DNA from: an uncultured bacterium
Lineage (GTDB): Bacteria > Bacillota > Clostridia > Christensenellales > Pumilibacteraceae
DNA length: 34,470 bases
Direction of reading: 5' to 3'
Assembly (NCBI GenBank): GCA_949744905.1
Contig: CATKCE010000055.1
Span: forward strand, 1-34,470
The notes under the pieces: generated by a model
Told to the model about the DNA's origin: nothing
Database searches by the model: none
The model's input: the letters and a program-made list of their open reading frames with translations, nothing else
In this document: in pieces, positions 1 to 9,800 of the stretch
How positions within the stretch are numbered: the stretch's first letter is position 1
Layout of the letters: every line of letters starts with the position of its first letter
Translations under genes and position numbers: made by a program

Positions 1-1
1 C

Positions 2-631
2 GCCAAAGAAGCGGCGAAAGCCGAGGAGGAAACAGCCGCTACGGCGGAAAATAAAACCGAAGCGGGCGTTCCCGCAAAGAAGACCGCGTCAAAAACGACG
101 GGTGCAAGGACTAAAACCGCTACGAAAAAGACCGGCGGCGGGACGTCAAAGGCGGCAGAGGTAAATACGTCCGGTACGGCGGAGGAAAAAACCGCGTCAA
201 AGTCCTCGGGCGGAACGACGAAAAAGGCCGTGGGCGGAACGACGAAAAAGGCCGTGGGGGGGGACTGCGAAGAAAGCCGGTTCAAAGACAGCCGGAGAGA
301 CGTCAAAAACCGCCGCGGCAAAAGCGGCAGGCGGGACGTCAAAAACCGCCGCGGCAAAAACGGCAGGCGGGACGTCAAAAACCGCCGTGGCAAAAGCGGC
401 AGGCGGGACATCAAAAACCGCTGCGGCAAAGACAGCCGGAGAGACGGCAAAAACCGCCGCGGCAAAAGCGGCAGGCGGGATGTCAAAAACCGCTGCGGCA
501 AAAACGGCAGGCGGGACGGCAAAAAAACAGTCCGGCGCTTCCGGCGGCGCTGCAAAGCGGGACAAAACGCAGGGAGAATAAAAACAATGCGGCAAAAGCG
601 TCTTTCCGCACAGCGGACGGACGCTTTTTGA
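2..631 (+). CDS. 3' part of a gene for an Ala/Lys/Thr-rich basic tail, frame broken at a G run
   Basis: The gene enters from outside the window, so its main domain and function are unknown. What is visible is a low-complexity tail rich in Ala, Lys, Thr and Gly, with two 24-base repeats coding GGTTKKAV. As written, the frame runs to 631 and becomes Arg-rich after the eight-G run at 256-263. If one G is removed, the reading continues the repeat smoothly (VGGTAKKA) and then reads TSKTAAAK-type 12-residue repeats, ending at TAA 579-581 just before the terminator. The literal frame instead ends inside the terminator. I therefore think 581 is the ancestral end, and that the extra G is a phase-variable slip or a sequence error. 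Such tails are seen on histone-H1-like or HU-like DNA-binding proteins and on some ribosome-associated proteins, but nothing here identifies the family. Confidence 0.6.
   Translation, partial: AKEAAKAEEETAATAENKTEAGVPAKKTASKTTGARTKTATKKTGGGTSKAAEVNTSGTAEEKTASKSSGGTTKKAVGGTTKKAVGGDCEESRFKDSRRDVKNRRGKSGRRDVKNRRGKNGRRDVKNRRGKSGRRDIKNRCGKDSRRDGKNRRGKSGRRDVKNRCGKNGRRDGKKTVRRFRRRCKAGQNAGRIKTMRQKRLSAQRTDAF
209..256 (+). repeat. two direct 24-base repeats coding GGTTKKAV
   Basis: Two identical 24-base units (209-232 and 233-256) encode GGTTKKAV. A third, degenerate unit follows across the G run. This phasing is what shows that the G run carries one base too many relative to the repeat frame. Confidence 0.8.
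256..263 (+). other. eight-G homopolymer, candidate slippage site
   Basis: A run of eight G lies at the exact point where the protein frame departs from its repeat consensus. With seven G the codons give V-G-G-T-A-K-K-A in phase with the two preceding repeats. With eight the frame moves and the protein becomes Arg-rich. Homopolymers of this length are known contingency sites and also known sites of assembly error; the sequence alone cannot tell which applies. Confidence 0.55.
300..515 (+). repeat. six tandem 36-base repeats in the basic tail
   Basis: Six contiguous 36-base units start at 300, 336, 372, 408, 444 and 480, with a partial seventh after 515. In the restored frame each encodes a 12-residue unit close to TSKTAAAKAAGG, alternating between AAKAAG and AAKTAG forms. 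In the literal frame the same DNA encodes Arg/Lys-rich units of the RRDVKNRRGK type. There are no unique spacers, so this is a coding minisatellite, not a CRISPR array. Confidence 0.85.
594..629 (+). terminator. intrinsic terminator of the first gene
   Basis: AAAAGCGTC (594-602) pairs perfectly with GACGCTTTT (620-628). An inner TCCG/CGGA pairing sits above a small mismatch. The right arm itself runs into a five-T tract, giving a classic Rho-independent terminator. It lies 12 bases after the restored stop codon at 581, which supports that stop. Confidence 0.85.
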
Positions 632-677
632 TAAAAAACCGCCGAAAAAAATCAATCGAAAATTTTGTTTTCCGGGC

Positions 678-706
678 TTGACAATAAAATCATTATATGA
701 TAAAAT
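678..706 (+). promoter_or_regulatory. sigma-A-type promoter P1 for the giant LRR gene
   Basis: A perfect -35 box TTGACA (678-683) is followed after 17 bases by TAAAAT (701-706), five of six matches to the -10 consensus. It sits between the upstream terminator and the 841 start. The -35 is embedded in CGGGCTTGACA, the same 11 bases seen at promoter P2. Transcription would begin near 713, leaving a leader of about 130 bases. Confidence 0.8.
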
Positions 707-719
707 ATTACAAATATAG

Positions 720-780
720 TATCCGGAAAAATGACAACGGCGTCAAAGGTTTTTTGGCGCGCGTTTTTATTTTTCGGATA
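720..780 (+). promoter_or_regulatory. structured 5' leader of the giant LRR gene
   Basis: TATCCGGAAAAAT (720-732) pairs with ATTTTTCGGATA (769-780) with one bulged G. Inside it a smaller stem (736-742 with 760-765) is followed directly by a T-rich stretch. This could stabilise the long mRNA or act as a weak attenuator. It matches no riboswitch class that I recognise. Confidence 0.4.
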
Positions 781-840
781 TTTATTTTAAGATTTTCGGT
801 TTGACGAACAACGTATTTAGAGATCAATGAGGAGACCCGT

Positions 841-3800
841 ATGAAAAAGACAAACAGAAAACCGCTTATGTTGCTTTTAGCGCTTCTGGTCGCGCTGGTA
901 AGCGCGGTAATAGTCGCGTGCGGCGAAGTGGAAATCCCGCCTCCCAAGGAGGGCCCCGAAACAGGAGTGTATTATTACGACGCGGGCTCGGACGAATACC
1001 AGGTCAGCCTGTTTGGAGCGGACCGCGTTTCGATGGTAATAAAGGGCGTGAATAAAAACGGCACGTATACCGTAAACGGCGAAGATATCGTCATGACTTT
1101 CGGCAACGAGCAGGTTTCCGCAAAGTGGACGGGCGACGTTTTAACGCTTACATACGGCGACGGCGCTCCCATGCGTTTTATAAGAAAACTGTATTATACC
1201 GTTTCGTTCGTTTCTAACGGCGGAAGCATTTTGGACGACGTTACGGTGCTTAACGGCAAAACGGTCGCAAAACCCGAGGACCCTGTGTTTGCGGGACACA
1301 CTTTTATAGGCTGGTATACCGACGGCGGTTTTAACAAACCGTTCCTTTTCGGTACGCAAAGCGTAACTTCCGATGTTACGTTATATGCGCAGTGGGCGGA
1401 AAAGACGGCGGGTCAAAGCGAATACGTGCTTTCTTTCGATCTCAATTATCCGGCGGAAGTCGAGGCCGACGAGCCGCAAATAGCAAGCATGGGCACTTTG
1501 GGCGGTAAGATATTCGACGCTCCCGTGCCCGAACTTAACGGTTATGTGTTCAACGGCTGGTGGATAAGCGCGTACGAATCGGTCGATAAACTTACGTACA
1601 GATTGGAGCGCGATACCGTTCTGCGCGAAAGCACTACCGCGTTCGCGTTGTGGCGCAAGGTCGAGAGCACGAATAAACTTCCCGTCCCCGCGGTAAGCGT
1701 GAGCAATACGTCCGTATCGTGGGACAGAATAGACAACGCGAGGATCATGGCGGTAAAAGTCACTCATTCCGACGGCACCGTGATAAAAGAGGGAAATATC
1801 GCCGGCGAGAGCGTACCGGTGGATTTCGCATCTGCGAAAGAGGGCGATTACGTTATAGAAGTCACCGCCATGGCGCAGTCCGAGTCGAACAATTCCGAAA
1901 CGGCGATGAGATATTACCGTAACAAATCGCTTGACAGAGTTTCGAAATTCAGCGTTGTCGAGCCTTCGGTGTTGCTTTTTAACGAAGTGGAGGGAGCGGA
2001 AAAATATCTCATCAGCATAGACTGCGGAGATAAAGCGCACAACCATACCGATATAGATCTCGGAAGATCGACAAACTATAACTTTGCCAACTGCCCCATG
2101 CAGGAGGGCGGGATAAAATTCACCGTAAAGGCGTTTGCCGACGGTCACGCATATTCCGTTTCGAGAGTGTTTACATATAACCGTATTCTTTCCGCGGTAA
2201 GCGAGCTTACCGTAGACGAAGCCTCGCAAACGGTGCGCTGGCTTTCGGTGCCCAACGCCGTAAATTACATAGTGTCGGTAAAATGCGGCAATACCGCGCA
2301 CGACCATCGGGAAGTAAACGTCGGTAACGCCACGAGTTTCGACCTTAAAGAGTGCGACGCCATTGAGGGCGGCATAGAGATAAACGTGTATCCCGTGACC
2401 AAAGGATACAATTCTCCCGCGCCTACTTCGGTAAAATACGATAAAAAGACTTTGGCGGCTCCCGGCGGAATATATGCGGACGGAAACGTCGTGCGTTGGC
2501 GCAGGGTAGCAGGCGCGGTATCGTACGTAGTTATGATAGACAACAAGGAAATGCATACCGATGACGATACGCCCGAATTGGAACTTTCCGCCGCCGACCT
2601 CGTAGGCGGTAAGGACTATGTCGTGACGGTGCAGGCGGTAAGCGCCGAGGCGGGCAAAAGCTCGCTTATGAGCAACCCCGTGACCATGCGTTACGACGCT
2701 ATGTACGAAAAACTCGCGTACGACCGCAATACGGTCTCGTGGCGCCAAGCGCTGGGCGCGGTCGCGTACGAAGTCAGAGTAAACGGCGGCGCATCTACAA
2801 GAGTCGAGGGCGTGAATTCCGCCCGCGTGGCGTTGACGCTTGCCGGTAATAACAGAGTGGAAGTAAGAGCCGTATACATGAACAACATTCCCTCCGCATG
2901 GGTGGGCATAGACGTATACGCGTATTCCATGGAATTCGATACCCGCGGAGGCATGCCTGCGGTAGAAACGCAGTACTACGCCATAGGCGACGAGATAACC
3001 ATGCCCGACGCAAGACCTTCAAAGGAAGGATACGACTTCGACGGCTGGTACACTACCGCCGGCGGCGCGGCGAGCGGCGGAGCTAAGTTCGACTCCGAAA
3101 CGTTTAATGAGACGGGAGACATCGTGCTTTACGCCAACTATAAGCCCGCGACGTACTATATACTGGATAGCGAAAGCGGCGAAAAAGTTGGCGAATCGGT
3201 ATATAACAGCGCATACAAATGGAATGTGCCCGAAAACGACGACGCAAGATATATGTTTGTGGGCTGGTTCGCCGACCGCGACGGAAAGGGCGAGCGTTAC
3301 ACCGATGAAAACGGCAACGGATACAATGCGTGGAGATTCACGTACGGAGTTCGTCCGGTGGCTTACTGGGTGCCTGTATTCAAATTCAATTACCTTGAAA
3401 AGAGTCGCACTTATTCGGTTGTAAAAGACGACGATCTCAACACTTCCATAGTTACCAAGCTGACGGTTCCCGTCGAATACGACGACGGCGTGCACGGCAA
3501 AGCCAGAGTTTCGGTAGTGGACGGTCTTGCTTTCAAAAACTGCACAAAACTTATAAGCATTTCCATTCCCGATACCGTAGTTCTTATCGAGAACACGGCG
3601 TTCGAGAGTTGCACCAAGTTGGAAGAAGTCAACATTTACCACGTCGACGGCAACAGGGATATAAGATACGAGTCGGTGGACGGCATATTGCTCATTCTTA
3701 CCGAAAATTCCAGCGATAAAGGCATCATGTACGTGCCGCAGTCCAAAACGGGCTCGTTCGAGATACCCGCAGGCGTTACCGAGATCCCGTACCGCGCTTT

Positions 3801-6800
3801 TAACAGCTCCAATATCTCCGAGGTGATAATTCCTTCCACGGTGACAAATATCCGCCAGGCGGCGTTTTACAGCTGCAAGCAGCTTACCACCGTGTCTTTC
3901 CGCGCGGGTGTCGGCAATAAATTGATAATAGACGAAAAAGCCTTCCAGAGTTGCGCCAAATTGGAGACGATCTCTTTCTGCGCGCGTCTTTCAAACTTCA
4001 ATCCCGCAATGTTCGACGGTTGCGCCGGAGTTTCGCGCATTAACATGGATGAGACGACCGGCGATTACGCCACCGTCGACGGCATGTTGACCAATAAGAG
4101 CAAGGACACTATACTGTACTGCCCCGTAGGACGCAGCGGCGTACTCACTATTCCCAGAAGCATTACGGCTATCGGTGAAAGCGCGTTTGCCAAATGCGTC
4201 AACCTTACCGAAGTCGTTATTCCCAACTGGGTAAAAAGCATAGGCGAAAGCGCGTTTGCCGACTGCACCGGATTGACGTCGGTGACCGTGAAAGGCGACG
4301 ACCTCTATGCCGCCGCGCTCACGATAGGCAAGACCGCGTTCAGCGGTTGCAATGCGATAACCTCTTTGGTTATGGAGCACAACAGCAATGTGGTCGGCAT
4401 CGGAGAGCGCGCGTTTTATAAAAACAACGTGCTTACCGCGCTCGATTTTCCCGCTTCGCTCGTCAGGATAGACAAAGAGGCGTTTTCAAGTTGCAATAAG
4501 TTAGCCCGCATAACTTTTGCGGCAAACAGCAAACTTGCCGTGATCGGCGAATCTGCTTTTGTGTCGTGCACTGCGCTTACCGGAGTGGAACTGCCGGCGT
4601 CTTTGACCGAGGTGGGCGATTACGCTTTCAGCAGATGCACGAAGATACAGAGAGTTACGTTTGCCGCCGACGGCGCGGAATTGAGTCTCGGCGATTACGT
4701 GTTCAACAGTTGCACCGCGCTCGACGCGATAGAGATACCCGCCAACGTGATCGGACTGGGAAGCGGCGTGTTTTACGGTTGTAAAGCTCTTAAAAATTAC
4801 TCCATCGATCCCGAAAACAAACATTACATGATACACGACGACGTTATATTCGATACCGATATGACGGTAATGGTGTTTTATCCCACTTGGAAGACCGGCG
4901 CTTACCAGTTGCCCGAGACCGTTACAAAGATAGGCGCGGGACTGTTTAAGGGCAATACTTCCATAAACAAAATCACGATAGGCAAGAATATCGTCGAGAT
5001 AGGAGCGAACGCGTTTGACGGATGTTCCAATCTCGACAGCATAGAATTCGAGTCGGGCAGCGTCGAAGAACTCAAAATAGGAGAGTATGCTTTTGCTAAC
5101 TGCGGAAAGCTGATAAGCATGGATATCCCTTCGCGCGTAAGAGACATTCCGCAGTATATGTTCTATAACTGCGCGATGCTCAATTCGGTTACCGTCCCCG
5201 ATACCGTGATAGGCGTGGGCGAGTCGGCGTTCAAGCTGTGTTATGCGTTGCAAAGAGTTACTTTCGGCACCCGTGCGGAAGACGGCAAAACGGGCGTCAG
5301 CAACCTTTCGTTCATAGGTAAGGAAGCGTTCTCGTCTTGCAGGACGCTCGATAACATCGCGTTGCCGAGCAGCGTTACCGGCATAGGCGCCGGCGCGTTC
5401 TACAACTGCATAGCGCTTACCACGTTTAGCATTGCCGACGTTGATAAAGTGACCGATGAAAACGAACTTACCGTAGCCAACGGCACGACTACTACTGGCG
5501 TGTTCGGAGGTTGCATAAAACTTACAAACGTAACGCTTCCGTCGCGTCTTACCAGGATAGCCGATTATATGTTCAACAACTGTTCCGCTTTGAGGACTAT
5601 TACAATACCGAGCGGCGTTGGCAACGACGGCAATAACGTACAGGGCATAGGAAAGTTCGCGTTCAACGGTTGCGGAAGACTTCATACCGTAACGTTTGCG
5701 TCGGGCGGAACAAAGCCGCTCACAGTGGACGCTTCCGCGTTCAACAATTGCTACGAACTCGCTACGATAAACTTCCCGTCGAGACTTTCCGACGGACTTA
5801 ACGGCACCGGAGGCACGGTAAACGTATTCGGAAGCAATGCTTTCGCAAACTGCTACGCGCTTGCCGACTTTAACGTGGACGATGGCGGAGAGAACTATGC
5901 CTCGATAGACGGCATACTTTACAGCGCCGACAAAAAGACGCTCATACAGTGCCCCGTGGGCAAGGAAGGCAAAATAGTCATACCCAATACCGTCACCACC
6001 GTCAAACAGGGCGCGTTCAACAAGTGCGAAAGCATAACCGAAGTTGAATTTGCGACAGGCGGTACCGAAGACCTCACGGTCGAAGACGGAACCAGCGCAT
6101 TTAACAGCGTGTTCGGACAATGCGGCGCGATACATACAGTGTCTTTTCCGGCTCGTTTCGTAAAATTGGGAAATTACACGTTTGCCAATTGCTTTAAGCT
6201 CGCCACCGTTAATTTTGAAAAGATCGACGCTACCGCCAAACTTAAAACGATAGGCAGAAACGTGTTCCAGAACACCGCTTTGACAAGCATAGTGATACCC
6301 GCGTCCGTTACTTCTATGGGACAAAGCGCGTTCTACGATTCCGAGCTTGCCGAGATAACCATACCCGGCGCGCTTGTAGACAATTTCAGCAGCATATTCT
6401 CGGACGTGAAATTCCTCGGAACGGTAAACATAACCGGCGATTCCGAGACCGGACCTTCGCTTTCGGGCGGCGCGGTGCTCAGCAATGACAAAACCAAGCT
6501 TTTGTACTATCCGCTGTACAACAAAGCCCAGACATACCGCGTGCCTGCTTCGGTCACAACCATAGCAAAGGGCGCTTTCAAAAACAACCGTTATCTGAAT
6601 AAAATAACGTTTGAAACCGGCAGTAAACTGAAAGTGGTGGAAGACGACGCGTTTTACGGTTGCGCGTCGCTGAGAGAAATAACCTTCCCCGAAACGCTTG
6701 AAAGTATCGGCGCGAACGCGTTCCGCGACAGTTTCAATCTTAAAACCGTTGACTTTGGCGCCAACGAAAAAGTCACGACGATAAACACGTATACTTTTTC

Positions 6801-9800
6801 GGGTTGCAAATCGCTTAAAAGCATAACGCTTCCCGCAAGAGTTTCCAGTATAGCGACCAATGCGTTTAATGCAAGCGGCATTGAGACGTTTGTGTTCCCT
6901 CGGGACGTTGAAGAAGTTCCAAATAACATGTTCTACAATTGCGCGTCGCTAAAATCGGTCACGTTCAACGACAAGATCAAGAGCGTAGGCAACAGCTCGT
7001 TCTACGGTTGCGCGTCGCTCGTTTCCGTCGTCTTGCCCGATACCGTAAAGAGCATTGGTACCAGCACGTTCAAAGGGTGCGCCAAACTTGCTACGGTGGT
7101 ATTCGGAAAGTCTATCAATACGATAGGAAACAATGCTTTCGAGTCGAGCGGCGTTACCTCTATAGTTATTCCGGACAGCGTTACGTCGCTGGGTACGGCG
7201 TTGTTCAAAAACGCGGTATCGCTTGGATCGGCAAGCATAGGGGCCGGCGTAACGGCTATCCCCAACGACACGTTTAACGGGTGCACGGCGCTTGCCGCTG
7301 TAACGATTGGCGCCAACGTTTCCACGATAGGCAATTATGCGTTCCAGAATGCGGCTTTGACGTCGGTCGTCATCCCCGATACCGTGACGTCGCTCGGAAA
7401 TTACGCTTTTGCAAGTTGCGAACAGCTTGCGTCGATAACTTTCGGCACCGGTCTTACTACGATAGGAACGTATGCGTTCCAATACTCGGCTCTTGTTTCG
7501 GTGACTATACCCGACGGAGTAACATCGCTCGGAAATTACGCGTTCAAAGGCTGTTTGCAATTGACGGATTTTACTTTCGGTGCGGGGCTTAAAGCCATAC
7601 CCACCGGCATGTTCCACAGCAGCGGAATAAAGAACTTAACTATTCCCGAACAAATAGTTACCGTAAACACTTACGCGTTTATCGGCTCTTTGCTTGAAAA
7701 CGTGACGTTTGAGGGAAGCACCGCGCTCGACATTAAAGGCGGCGCCATGGCTACCGCGCCGTTCGCACAGCTCGAACATCTTCGCAGCGTAAACTTCGGC
7801 GACCGCAGCGGCGCCATAGGCAACTATGCGTTTTACGGCGACGCCGCTTTGGAAGAAGTGGCGTTCGGAAACAATTCGCAGATAGAAAAGCTCGGCAACA
7901 ACGCTTTCTACGGCTGCGCGTCTCTTACAAGTTTCGATTTTCCCGAAACCGTTGCCGAGATAGGCGACAACGCTTTCCGTGCCAGCGGACTTACGAGCGT
8001 GACTCTGCCCGAAGGTATCTCCAAGTTCGGCAATAATATCTTCTACGGGTGCGAGGGCCTTATCGAAGTCACTATCCCCACCGATTCGTACTCCAGCTTC
8101 GGAAATTACGTGTTCTCGAGTTGCGCGAATCTTCAAACCGTCAACTTTATAGGCAACGGTACCGCGCTCACTGCTATCGGTACGTCGGCGTTCTACGGAG
8201 CCAAATCTCTTACCGAGATAACGCTTCCGGAGGGCGTGAGGACTATCGGCAACAGGGCGTTCAACAGCACCGAAAGTCTTACCGCGGTAAACTTTCCCAG
8301 CACGCTCGAATATATCGAGCCGTACGCATTCTCGCAGACGGGATTGAAACGCGTGGAACTTCCTACCGGACTCACGCGCATAGGCAACAGCGCATTCTGG
8401 TGCAGCAACATAGAATATATAAGGATACCGATTACGGTGTCGAATATAGGCGGCAATCCTTTCGAGGGATGCGATAAGCTCGCCCGGATAGAATTCGAGA
8501 ACGGTAACAGCAGCTATATTCTGGAAGGCAACGCGCTTTACAATCTCGGCAAGACCGCTCTTATCGGCTTTTTGGCGACGGCTACGGGCGACGTTGAACT
8601 TTCGGAATCTCTTGATACCGTTATGACCGGTGCGTTTGCGCATTCGGCTATTACCGGTATAACGCTTCCCGAAGGAGTCACCACCATCGGCTCCCGCACC
8701 TTTGACGCATGTACCGAGCTTACTCAGGTAACGCTTCCGTCAAGCATAACCACGATAGACGATTACGCGTTCCGCGGTTGCACTTCGCTTGAAACGATAA
8801 ATATTCCCCGCGGGGTCGAGTACATCGGCGAGGGAGCGTTCGAGGGGTGCACGTCGTTGCGGTCGGTGGTATTCGAAGCGGGCAGCTTCCTCGCCGAAGT
8901 GGGCGAAGGCGCTTTCAAAAACAGCGGCATAGTCAGCTTCGACGTGCCCGAGGGACTTACCGCTTTGAGCGATTATATGTTCGAGGACTGCTCGGCGCTC
9001 ACCGCTATCAACTTTGCGCCCGAAGGAAATATGCTCAATTTCGGCGAAGGGTTCCTCCGTAACTGCGCGCTTCAAAATCTTACTATTCCCAAAACCGTCG
9101 CAAAAATAAACTACGACACGTTTATAGGCGCTAACGGCTTGGTCAAAGTGGTGTTCGATGAAAGCGACCTGCCTCTCAGCACCTGGGGCGCGTCAAGTTC
9201 CGTAAACGGAGAAATGGGACTGTTCACAAATTGCACCAATCTTAAAGAAGTGGACTTCGGCGGCAGAGCGGTATCGCTTGGCACTTACGCGTTCTTGGGT
9301 TGCACGTCGCTTACTACAATCACATGGGAGGACATAGTCAATATCGACGGCGGTTCCGTGTTCAGGTACTGCTCGAGCCTCGTTAACGTAACTCTTCCCG
9401 ACGGACTCGCAAAGATAAACGACTATGCTTTCGACGGATGCACTTCGCTGCAATCCATAACTATCCCCGCAAGCGTAAAAGAGTTTAACCGCAACGCGTT
9501 CAGTAACTGCACGTCGCTTAAAACCGTTATAATAGAAGACGGAGTGTTATTCGGAAGCAACGCGGTAAGCCACTTTGAAAACTGCACGGCGCTTACCTCG
9601 GTAAAACTGCCTTCGACGGTTACGTCTTTGCCCGGCAGTATGTTCAAGGGTTGCACGGCTCTGGAAAACATCACAATACCACTTAGATTTACTACGATAA
9701 ATTCTTCGGCGTTCGAAGACTGTACGAATCTTAAAACCGTGGTGTTCGAGGAAGGAAGCCGCATGGCGACCATCTCTAATAAAGCGTTTATGAATTCCGG

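Noticed and set aside
209-263. Programmed -1 ribosomal frameshifting at the GAAAAAG sites
   Set aside because: Restoring the repeat frame needs a +1 shift and the break is at the G run, not at the A runs; the heptamers are also not the efficient A-AAA-AAG type.
300-515. Array of 36-base repeats resembling CRISPR repeat length
   Set aside because: The units are contiguous with no spacers and keep an open reading frame, so this is a coding repeat.
1381-2748. 455-residue ORF on the minus strand
   Set aside because: It is antisense to the fibronectin-like modules of the giant protein and has no domain or start signal.
4501-6324. 607-residue ORF on the minus strand
   Set aside because: It is fully inside the giant LRR gene, is Arg/His/Tyr-rich and repetitive in register with the LRRs, and has no ribosome site; it is a shadow of the biased codon pattern.
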